Source: Nitrospirota bacterium (GTDB lineage Bacteria; Nitrospirota; Nitrospiria; Nitrospirales; Nitrospiraceae). From it: 5,704 nucleotides of DNA. The stretch's first letter is position 1, and the number at the start of each line of letters is the position of its first letter. Below are positions 1-5,704 of the stretch, one piece after another. Below the pieces are notes generated by a model that did not search any database, had not been told where the DNA came from, and saw only the letters and a program-made list of their open reading frames with translations. Location of the stretch: assembly GCA_016235225.1 (NCBI GenBank), contig JACRLS010000291.1:1-5704 (forward strand), written 5' to 3'. The position numbers and the translations under genes were made by a program.

Positions 1-53
1 ATAGCCTACTCAGGGTATGGGTGAATAGCAAGAGCGCTTCGGAAGAGGCGTGG

Positions 54-157
54 GAGGTTCGAGGTTTGAGGTCCGAGGCAATTAAAGGAACGGCCTTCTA
101 TCGCTCGAAGGGGTGTCCCCTCTCCGCTCGCCTCTACCTCGCACCTCAAACCTCAGC
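54..157. repeat. Inverted clusters of GAGGTNN heptamer repeats
   Basis: On the left, heptamers follow each other from 54: GAGGTTC, GAGGTTT, GAGGTCC, then GAGG. On the right (131-157) the reverse complement pattern CCTC-NNN appears four times: CCTCTA, CCTCGCA, CCTCAAA, CCTCAGC. The segments 61-78 and 137-154 are complementary at 17 of 18 positions (single mismatch C73/G142), separated by 58 bases, so a long stem could form. The intervening DNA carries a small AGGGG-TGT-CCCCT palindrome at 109-121. No open reading frame is convincing here. Similar GAGGTTYGAGG-type strings are, as I recall, scattered between genes in Nitrospira genomes; that is memory and not checked. The role is unknown: it could be a dispersed intergenic repeat, a structured transcript end of an upstream gene, or a REP-like element. 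Confidence 0.7.
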
Positions 158-172
158 CTGTCTCTGGCCTCA

Positions 173-202
173 TTGACGCTCCAGAGCCAATTCCCGTACA
201 GT
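173..202 (+). promoter_or_regulatory. Candidate sigma70-type promoter of the NTE-like gene
   Basis: A TTGACG box at 173-178 (5 of 6 matches to TTGACA) is followed after 18 bp by TACAGT at 197-202 (4 of 6 matches to TATAAT). Transcription would start near 208-210, leaving a leader of about 30 bases before the ATG at 238. It lies just downstream of the inverted heptamer repeats, so those would be outside the transcript. Inferred from sequence match and position only. Confidence 0.4.
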
Positions 203-237
203 GGGGCCTTTCTCGCACCACGCGTGGGCGCATCGTT

Positions 238-2172
238 ATGGAGCCGGTAACCGATTCAGACGTCTCGACCTCCACGTCCCAGGCCTCGCTCCTCACTGCC
301 ATCGAGCCCTTTTGCCGGATCGACCTGAACAGCCTGCACGGCCTGGAACCGGAGTTCCTACGTGTAAATGCGGGCGAGGTCCTCTTTCGACAGGGCGACC
401 CATCCAACGCCCTCTTCGTGATCCTGACTGGCGGATGCCGCATGACCCAATCCACGCCCGACGGTGGCGAGCGGCTCCTCACGGCGGTGGGCCCAGGAGA
501 AATTCTCGGCGAAGCGGCCGCCCTTCACGACCATCCACGCACGGCCACGGCAGCCGCCACGGAACCGTCCGAGCTCCTGCGCCTCACAGGCCCGGCCCTC
601 GATCGACTGACCGCAATCGCGCCGGACACACGAGCCTATTTCCAGCAACTGGACCATCGCCGCCAGTCCTCGCTCCAATTGGCGCTCACGACCTTGTTTC
701 AGGGGCTCGATCCCTCCCATATCCAAGGGTTTGCCACGGAGGCGAACTGGGTTCGCCTTCGTGGAGGCGAGGTCCTGTTCCATCAAGGCGATCCTTCAGA
801 TGCTCTCTATGCCGTGGTCCATGGACGATTGCAGGCCGTCATCCAGCGGGCCGACGGCACCCCCCCGTTGGTGAAGCCCATCCCGCGGGGCACCAGCGTG
901 GGCGAGATGGGCGTCCTCACAGACAAGCCGCGCTCGGCGACCGTCCGGGCCGTGCGTGACTCTGAACTGGTTCGCCTTCCCAAAGACGATTTTTCCCACC
1001 TCCTGGAACGCTCCCCGCACATTGCGACAGCCTTGGCCCGAACGCTCGCCGAGCGTCTCCATCATGCCAATCAGGGAGCCAACGCCGCCGTAGAACCCAC
1101 CACGATTGCGGTGCTCCCGGGATCGGCGCGTGTGGCGATGGCCCTCTTCGGCGAGCGGCTGGCGCAGGCCCTCTCCACGGTCGCCGGCCCGACCCTCCTC
1201 CTCGACCGTCGTCGCCTTGACCGTCAGCTCGGCGCCGGCAGTGCGGAGATGCCCATCCAGAGTCCCGGCAACCATCGGATCATGAACTGGTTGAACGAGC
1301 AGGAAGACCGGTACCGCCATCTCGTCTATGACTGCGACGCGGTCTGGTCCGTCTGGACCGAGCGCAGCCTCCGCCAGGCCGATCTTGTCCTCCAAGTCCA
1401 TTTCGCAGACGAGCCGCCGGCTCGGAGCGACCTCGCCACTCGCTGGTTCACGGGAGACCGCGCCTCCTCGGCGCGGACTGAACTCGTCCTGCTACACGAC
1501 GACCATCGCCCGCAGCCGTCCGGCACCCAAGCCTGGCTGGCGGCCTGCGGGACCGACACGCACCACCACGTCCGGCTCACCCGCACCACAGACTACGAAC
1601 GCCTGGCACGGTTTCTCACCGGCCGGGCCGTCAGCCTGGTCCTGAGCGGAGGCGGCGCCCGCGGGTTTGCCCACATCGGCGTCATCCGGGCCTTTCAGGA
1701 GGCCTGCATCCCGGTGGACCTGATCGGCGGGACGAGCATGGGCTCCATCATCGCCGGCCACTATGCGCTGGGACACGACGTCCCCACCATGACCGCGCAG
1801 ATCCGCGAGGGCTTCCTGAAACAGAAGCTCTATCTCGACACTACCATCCCACTCGTGTCGTTGATCTCGGCCCATAAGTTAGTCTCGATGCTGAAAGCGA
1901 TGTTCGGCGAAACGGACATCGAAGACCTGTGGATGCGCTATTTCTGCGTCTCCGCGAATTTGACGCGCGCGGAAGCGATGGTGCACCGCGACGGTCCCCT
2001 GTGGCTGGGGGTCCGGGCCAGCATTTCGGTCCCCGGCATTGCGCCCCCCTCTTTCACAACGGCAATCTGCTGGTCGACGGCGGGGTGCTCAACAATTTGC
2101 CGGCTGACATCGCCCGTACCATCGCGCCCGGCAAGATCATTGCCGTGGATGTGGCGTCCAAAGTCGAGTTGA
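238..2172 (+). CDS. NTE-like patatin phospholipase with two cNMP-binding domains, 5' part up to the frameshift
   Basis: The reading frame as written gives 644 residues; about 604 are genuine and the last 40 are out-of-frame tail. Two cyclic-nucleotide-binding domains lie at roughly 22-135 and 153-275, each with a phosphate-binding cassette (GE at 91-92 with PRTA at 100-103; GE at 222-223 with PRSA at 231-234). Residues about 286-460 form an alpha/beta domain matching the equivalent part of animal NTE (PNPLA6), including a WL-x-EQED stretch and a W-T-x-R-x-x-RQAD stretch. The patatin domain begins near 465 with the oxyanion loop GGGARG (471-476) and nucleophile motif GTSMG (498-502, Ser500). 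Family members hydrolyse phospholipids or lysophospholipids using a Ser-Asp dyad; the Asp is not in this frame. No signal peptide is visible. ATG 238 is the only start codon in frame from about 136 on; it lacks a clear Shine-Dalgarno sequence. Cyclic-nucleotide control is inferred. The product as written is probably inactive. Confidence 0.85.
   Translation: MEPVTDSDVSTSTSQASLLTAIEPFCRIDLNSLHGLEPEFLRVNAGEVLFRQGDPSNALFVILTGGCRMTQSTPDGGERLLTAVGPGEILGEAAALHDHPRTATAAATEPSELLRLTGPALDRLTAIAPDTRAYFQQLDHRRQSSLQLALTTLFQGLDPSHIQGFATEANWVRLRGGEVLFHQGDPSDALYAVVHGRLQAVIQRADGTPPLVKPIPRGTSVGEMGVLTDKPRSATVRAVRDSELVRLPKDDFSHLLERSPHIATALARTLAERLHHANQGANAAVEPTTIAVLPGSARVAMALFGERLAQALSTVAGPTLLLDRRRLDRQLGAGSAEMPIQSPGNHRIMNWLNEQEDRYRHLVYDCDAVWSVWTERSLRQADLVLQVHFADEPPARSDLATRWFTGDRASSARTELVLLHDDHRPQPSGTQAWLAACGTDTHHHVRLTRTTDYERLARFLTGRAVSLVLSGGGARGFAHIGVIRAFQEACIPVDLIGGTSMGSIIAGHYALGHDVPTMTAQIREGFLKQKLYLDTTIPLVSLISAHKLVSMLKAMFGETDIEDLWMRYFCVSANLTRAEAMVHRDGPLWLGVRASISVPGIAPPSFTTAICWSTAGCSTICRLTSPVPSRPARSLPWMWRPKSS
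2044..2049 (+). other. Frameshift site in a run of six Cs
   Basis: The codons before the break read GCG CCC CCC; the following sequence makes NTE-like protein only if one extra base is counted (GCG CCC CCC CTC TTT CAC). The conserved order S-V-P-G-I-A-P-P-L-F-H-N-G-N-L-L-V-D-G-G is then continuous. The simplest reading is a loss of one C from a seven-C run, either a real mutation or a sequencing or assembly error. Homopolymers are a common place for both. Confidence 0.85.
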
Positions 2173-2489
2173 CCGGACCGGAGGCAACCCTGCCCAGCTT
2201 GTCCGGCTGGGGACAGCTGTGGTCGCGCCTCAATCCCTTCGGCCCCAAGCATGCCGTCCCGACGATTTTCCACATTCTCACCCGCTCCGCCATGCTCACG
2301 ACCATCTCCAATGCCGAGGCCGTGAAAGCGTCCGCCGATTTGTATCTGCAACCGCCGACACACGGCATCAGCCTGTTCGACTGGAGCGCCCTCGACGAGC
2401 TGGCCGAAACCGGCTACCGTTACACCATGGAACAACTGGAACAATGGCATCGCGAACCCTGTGAACCGAGTGAGAGGAGGACTTCATGA
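2049..2489 (+). pseudogene. 3' part of the NTE-like gene in the shifted frame, carrying the catalytic Asp
   Basis: This is the continuation of the NTE-like gene one frame away. Read from 2049 it encodes about 146 residues starting LFHNGN, then LLVDGGVLNNLPADIAR, where the Asp at 2076-2078 is the catalytic partner of Ser500 (residue 614 of a repaired 750-residue protein). SLSGWGQLWSRLNPF follows, again matching the same region of animal NTE, and the similarity runs close to the stop at 2487-2489. An open frame extends upstream to a GTG at 1929, but 1929-2048 is only the shadow of the intact upstream frame. No ribosome binding site or start supports independent translation, so I treat it as the broken-off end of one gene. 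The stop overlaps the next gene's ATG (ATGA), which suggests that this is the ancestral end of the gene. Confidence 0.85.
2475..2480 (+). promoter_or_regulatory. Strong Shine-Dalgarno of the HtrA-like gene, inside the NTE-like gene end
   Basis: AGGAGG, a perfect match to the anti-SD consensus, ends 5 bases before the ATG at 2486 and 8 bases before the ATG at 2489; a third in-frame ATG is at 2492. The spacing allows 2486 or 2489 as the start and slightly favours 2489. The site lies within the last codons of the preceding gene, whose stop overlaps the 2486 ATG, which suggests translational coupling. Confidence 0.75.
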
Positions 2490-3520
2490 TGATGCGAGTC
2501 AGTCTGATGTGCGCGAGTGTCTTAAGCGTCGTGATTCCGGCCGCCGCGCAAGCGGAGAGCCTTCGAATGATCTTCAAACAGGTCGACAGTGCCGTGGTGG
2601 TCGTGCAAAGCAACCATAAAGAAGTCGTGACCGGCCCGCAGAGACGCATGAGCAGCATGCCGGGAGCCGGGTCCGGCGTGTTGATTTCGGCCGACGGCAA
2701 GGTGATGACGGCGGCGCATCTGGTCCAGTCCGCGGACGACATCGCCGTGGACTTCGTGAATGGGGCCAGCGTGAAGGCCAAGATTCTCTCCTCTGATCCG
2801 GCTGCCGACATCGCCATGTTGCAACTGGAGAAAGTGCCGGATGGAATGATCGCCGCCAAACTGGGCGATTCGGACGAGGCGGAGGTCGGCGACCAGGTGT
2901 TCATCGTGGGGGCCCCGCTCGGTCTCGGGCACACGCTCTCCGTCGGACATATCGGTGCCCGACACAAGCCGAACACGATGTACGGGGCCATGGCCCGGGC
3001 GGAATTCTTTCAGACGGACGCCGCCATCAATGAAGGGAACTCGGGCGGGCCCATGTTCAGCATGAACGGGGACGTGATCGGCATCGTCAGCCACATCGTT
3101 TCCAAGTCGGGCGGGTTCGAAGGCCTCGGCTTCGTCGTGACCTCCGACATGGCCAGACGGCTCTTGATGGATCGGAACCCCTTCTGGACCGGCGTGGAGG
3201 GCTATCTCCTCGCCGGCGACATCGCCCGGGTGTTCAACATTCCCCAGCCGGCTGGTGTGCTCGTGCAGCGCGTCTCGCCGAAATCTCCCGCAGCCCTCCT
3301 CGGCGTCAAGCCGGGCAATCTCGCGGCCGTGATTGAAGGGCAGTCTTTCATCGTAGGCGGAGACATCGTCCTGGAGGTCCTCGGCGTGCCGATCGTGCCA
3401 GACGGTTCCAGCTATTCAGTGATCCGAGAGCGCCTGGGCAAGTTGAAATCCGGCGATCCGCTCTCCGTCACGGTCCTCCGCGGCGGCAAGAAAACAGAAC
3501 TCACCGTCAAGCTACCGTAG
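2486..3520 (+). CDS. Exported HtrA/Deg-family trypsin-like serine protease with one PDZ domain
   Basis: The 344-residue product starts with a signal peptide (short basic end, hydrophobic core, likely cleavage after AQA at 21-23), so it should work in the periplasm. The S1C protease domain follows at about 27-230 with the full triad: His78 in TAAHLV, Asp108 in DPAADIAML, Ser186 in GNSGGP. Further landmarks are GAGSGVLIS (60-68) and GLGF (213-216). One PDZ domain covers about 237-343, with an extended hairpin (residues 278-292) before DIVLEV, a variant seen in some HtrA relatives. HtrA proteases degrade or refold damaged envelope proteins, usually as trimers or larger cages. The length fits single-PDZ DegS-type members, but DegS keeps its N-terminal anchor whereas this one appears cleavable. 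No specific subfamily can be assigned. The gene overlaps the end of the NTE-like gene and probably shares its transcript. Confidence 0.93.
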   Translation: MMMRVSLMCASVLSVVIPAAAQAESLRMIFKQVDSAVVVVQSNHKEVVTGPQRRMSSMPGAGSGVLISADGKVMTAAHLVQSADDIAVDFVNGASVKAKILSSDPAADIAMLQLEKVPDGMIAAKLGDSDEAEVGDQVFIVGAPLGLGHTLSVGHIGARHKPNTMYGAMARAEFFQTDAAINEGNSGGPMFSMNGDVIGIVSHIVSKSGGFEGLGFVVTSDMARRLLMDRNPFWTGVEGYLLAGDIARVFNIPQPAGVLVQRVSPKSPAALLGVKPGNLAAVIEGQSFIVGGDIVLEVLGVPIVPDGSSYSVIRERLGKLKSGDPLSVTVLRGGKKTELTVKLP

Positions 3521-3543
3521 GTCTTCGTCTTGTCTCTCACCTC

Positions 3544-3573
3544 GCCGGTCCGCCACAACAGAGGCGGACCGGC
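3544..3573 (+). terminator. Perfect 11-bp hairpin after the HtrA-like gene
   Basis: GCCGGTCCGCC at 3544-3554 and GGCGGACCGGC at 3563-3573 are exact reverse complements around an 8-base loop (ACAACAGA). It starts 24 bases after the stop codon at 3518-3520, where a terminator is expected. No T tract follows on either strand, so it is not a classical intrinsic terminator; it may stabilise the mRNA 3' end or act with Rho. Confidence 0.6.
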
Positions 3574-3632
3574 AACAGGTCCAGTCGGGCTGCCTCTCGG
3601 CTCACCGGACTGATCTCGCCGCGGCCCTTTCC

Positions 3633-3661
3633 TGGATTACTCACCGGCGATTCTGTAAAAT
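3633..3661 (+). promoter_or_regulatory. Weak promoter candidate for the AsmA-family gene
   Basis: TAAAAT at 3656-3661 matches the -10 consensus at 5 of 6 positions and follows a TG (3654-3655) directly. The best-placed -35, TGGATT at 3633-3638 with 17-bp spacing, matches only 3 of 6. The -10 lies between two copies of GCGATTC (3647-3653 and 3671-3677). A start near 3668 would give a leader of about 36 bases. The remaining intergenic DNA (3574-3632) holds nothing that I can identify. Confidence 0.25.
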
Positions 3662-3703
3662 CACTCAGATGCGATTCATGCCGGTTTTTTCATAGGGGAC
3701 CCT

Positions 3704-5704
3704 GTGCAGAACCCCGTGCGACGCAGACGTGTCTGGCCGATCGTGCTGGCCGCCGTGGGAGCCATCCTCGCGGCGGTCGGGGTCTGGGCCGTCTTCGTCG
3801 GTCCCGACTCCCTCACGCAGTTCGCCTTGCAGCAGCTTGAAGAGAGACTCAACCGGAAGATCGACGTGGGGCAGGCCCACCTCCAACTGCTCCCCCACCC
3901 CTTGCTCCAAGTACACGACCTCGTCGTCCACGATCGGGATCCTTCACGCACGATCCTGAAGGCCAAACACGTCGCCCTCTCACTGCGGGTCTTTCCGCTC
4001 CTCAAGAAAAAAGTGGTGGCCAAGCGCCTCCGTCTGGAGCGGCCGCAACTGGAATTCCGCCGCGACCAGACAGGCCGGTGGAACTTTCTGTCGCCGGAGC
4101 ACGAGACCCCGTCTCAGGACGAGAGGATGCTTGATCCCCTGACCATGCTCCTCTGGGTTCAGGAAACGACGGTGGTGGACGGCGCGCTGACCCTGATCGA
4201 CGAATTTCGCGACGACGGCGTCCGGACCATGCAGATCAATGGGCTCGATGCCAGCCTGACCGTCCCTCCGCGAGCGCGACATGCCGATCTCCGTCTCTCA
4301 GCCACCATCCCCTCGCCACAGGCCTCGACGTCGTTGACCATCGCCGGCCGCATGACCCTCACCGACTCGACGGTGCGGATCGGTCGGGAATCCCCGGTGG
4401 CGGAAGAGCCGTCGTTTCAGTTCGAGGGCTCCGGCGATCTCCTCAATGTCGACATCCGGCAGTTTGCGGAGTTTCTCGGCCCGCGCCCGGTCCCCGAGCG
4501 ACTGACCGGAACCGCCAATCTGAGAACCAAGTTCCGGATCGTTCCCGGCGTGAACGGCTATGACGTGGTCCTCTCCAACCTTATCGCCAACGTCGAACGC
4601 GTTGCCCTGTCCGGGCAGGGGAATCTCTCGGCGCTCATGTCAGCCCAGCCAACCTTCGCCTTCACCCTGTCCTCGTCTCCCGCCAGCCTTGATGAGTTGA
4701 TGACGCATTTCCCGGTCCAGTGGCTCCCCGGCGATCTGCAGCAAGTCGCCGCCGAACGGAGCATGGCCGGTACCGTTGAGGTGGTCAGCGCCTCAATCAC
4801 AGGGAGTGCCTCCCCGGAACCGCATGTCTCGCTTTCGGGAGAATTTCGAGTGACAGAGGCTCGCGCCCTGCTGGGAGAGCGACGGATTCCAGCTCAGCAC
4901 TTGGCCGGTACCGTATTCGTCGAACCGGGCCGGACCAAGATCACCGGCTTGAGCGGAGAGTATGGCCCCATGCGAATCAGCGCCGGTCGCGCGACCGTGA
5001 CCTACCCGGAGACCGGCACCTGGCTCGATCTTGAACTGGATGGGGACATGGCCGCGGCCGATCTGATCACCACCCTCTCCGGCACGCTCGACTCGCATGA
5101 GGTTGCGCAGGCTCTCGGGAAACTTCACGAGGTCACCGGCGAGGCACAACTGAGCTACCGTCTGGCTGGGCCTCTCTCCGGACCGGCGAGGCTCAAAGTC
5201 ATCGCCGCAGAACTGCAGCCCCGGAACATGGCCTTTAGCACGCCGAGCCTGCCTGATCGCGTCACAGCCCTGTCAGGTCGTGTCGTGCTCTCCGACAAGG
5301 GCACCGAGATCCAGAACACGACGGCCAAGTTGGGACCACTGCAGTTGGGCATCGAGGGCACCCTCAGCGCCGGAACCCACGACCAGTTTCAGGACCTGAT
5401 CATCCACCTGAAAGGGGAAGTGGCCGACGTCGCCCGTTGGTACCCACAGATGTTCACACCCGACACCATCCCGCACGGTCCTGTCGATGCGGTGGTCTCG
5501 CTCAATGGTCTCGTCTCCGCCCCGCAGTTCCGAAGCAGCATCGACCTGAAGGACGTCGCCCTGTCGCTCTTCGAACGCATCAACAAACCGGCCGGCTCAC
5601 CGGCCTCCTTGGACATCGAAGGGAAGTTCATCCGCGAGAAGCAGGTGTCGTTCTCGCGAGTGGAATTCCTCCTCCCGCCGTTTCGCTTATCCGGAAAAGG
5701 TTCC
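3704..5704 (+). CDS. AsmA-family envelope protein, 3' end beyond the window
   Basis: The frame is open for 667 codons to the last base with no stop, so the protein is cut by the window edge. It begins with an Arg-rich end (RRRR at 6-9) and one hydrophobic helix (about 11-32), then the typical AsmA N-terminal layout: a helix with LEERLNRKIDVG (45-56), a PHPLL-V-DL strand pair, and the RPQLEF...GRWNF segment. This predicts an inner-membrane anchor with the body in the periplasm. The rest is predicted beta-rich, with recurring L-x-G-x-x-x-(hydrophobic) starts near residues 267, 354, 477 and 591. AsmA relatives such as TamB, YhdP and YdbH in E. coli are tied to phospholipid transport to the outer membrane; a similar role here is inferred. 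The GTG at 3704 follows AGGGGA (3694-3699) by 4 bases; the in-frame GTG at 3716 is less well placed. It is already longer than E. coli AsmA (617 residues), so a larger relative is likely. Confidence 0.85.
   Translation, partial: MQNPVRRRRVWPIVLAAVGAILAAVGVWAVFVGPDSLTQFALQQLEERLNRKIDVGQAHLQLLPHPLLQVHDLVVHDRDPSRTILKAKHVALSLRVFPLLKKKVVAKRLRLERPQLEFRRDQTGRWNFLSPEHETPSQDERMLDPLTMLLWVQETTVVDGALTLIDEFRDDGVRTMQINGLDASLTVPPRARHADLRLSATIPSPQASTSLTIAGRMTLTDSTVRIGRESPVAEEPSFQFEGSGDLLNVDIRQFAEFLGPRPVPERLTGTANLRTKFRIVPGVNGYDVVLSNLIANVERVALSGQGNLSALMSAQPTFAFTLSSSPASLDELMTHFPVQWLPGDLQQVAAERSMAGTVEVVSASITGSASPEPHVSLSGEFRVTEARALLGERRIPAQHLAGTVFVEPGRTKITGLSGEYGPMRISAGRATVTYPETGTWLDLELDGDMAAADLITTLSGTLDSHEVAQALGKLHEVTGEAQLSYRLAGPLSGPARLKVIAAELQPRNMAFSTPSLPDRVTALSGRVVLSDKGTEIQNTTAKLGPLQLGIEGTLSAGTHDQFQDLIIHLKGEVADVARWYPQMFTPDTIPHGPVDAVVSLNGLVSAPQFRSSIDLKDVALSLFERINKPAGSPASLDIEGKFIREKQVSFSRVEFLLPPFRLSGKGS

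Noticed and set aside
109..121. AGGGG-TGT-CCCCT palindrome as a terminator or operator.
   Set aside because: A 5-bp stem with a 3-base loop and no T tract is too short to support a call on its own.
201..959. A 252-residue open frame on the plus strand overlapping the start of the NTE-like gene.
   Set aside because: Its translation is rich in Arg, Pro, His and Gly with no recognisable domain, while the overlapping frame encodes clear cNMP domains. It is a product of high GC content.
358..1401. Long antisense open frames (358-786 and 796-1401).
   Set aside because: They lie opposite conserved coding sequence, show no domain, and lack a convincing ribosome binding site. Long antisense frames are common in GC-rich genes.
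2041..2051. Programmed -1 ribosomal frameshifting at the C run.
   Set aside because: The -1 pairing at GCG CCC CCC would put one tRNA on GCC, with a first-position mismatch, and I see no clear stimulatory hairpin or upstream SD. A missing base is simpler. Not fully excluded.
2486..2530. The HtrA-like protein as a lipoprotein, because of Cys9.
   Set aside because: Cys9 lies at the beginning of the hydrophobic core and is not preceded by a lipobox; the AQA site at 21-23 fits ordinary signal peptidase cleavage.
3643..3690. ACCGGC (3643-3648) pairing with GCCGGT (3680-3685) before six Ts, as an intrinsic terminator.
   Set aside because: The stem is only 6 bp with a 31-base loop and overlaps the probable promoter and leader of the next gene, so it is too weak to call.

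Overview
The window is high-GC bacterial DNA holding three same-strand genes that all concern the cell envelope. The organism looks Gram-negative: there is a secreted HtrA-type protease and an AsmA-family protein, both typical of diderms. Gene content, codon use and the short GAGGTNN repeats upstream of the first gene remind me of Nitrospira, but that assignment is from memory and tentative.

Positions 1-237 hold no gene that I can support. They contain heptamer repeats (GAGGTNN) in two clusters facing each other, which could form an 18-bp stem with one mismatch, and then a plausible sigma70-type promoter (TTGACG, 18 bp, TACAGT) just before the first start codon. Positions 238-2489 encode a bacterial relative of neuropathy target esterase (NTE): two cyclic-nucleotide-binding domains, a middle alpha/beta domain, and a patatin-like phospholipase domain. 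As written, the frame breaks in a run of six Cs at 2044-2049. The catalytic serine is before the break and the catalytic aspartate (DGG motif) after it. One added C would restore a continuous 750-residue protein. The NTE similarity resumes immediately after the break and runs to a stop codon that overlaps the next start (ATGA), so the break is either very recent or a sequence error.

Positions 2486-3520 encode an exported HtrA/Deg-type serine protease with an intact His-Asp-Ser triad and one PDZ domain, probably cotranslated with the NTE-like gene. The 183-bp gap that follows has a perfect 11-bp hairpin and a weak promoter candidate. From 3704 to the end of the window is an open reading frame without a stop for a large AsmA-family protein, anchored by one N-terminal membrane helix.

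Together the genes suggest envelope upkeep: phospholipid breakdown possibly controlled by a cyclic nucleotide, periplasmic protein quality control, and an AsmA-type protein of the superfamily linked to phospholipid movement to the outer membrane. This functional link is inferred from adjacency. I see no CRISPR array, transposase, tRNA or rRNA. The most noteworthy points are the frameshift between the two catalytic residues, the degenerate ParA-like middle domain of the NTE-like protein, and the inverted heptamer repeats.
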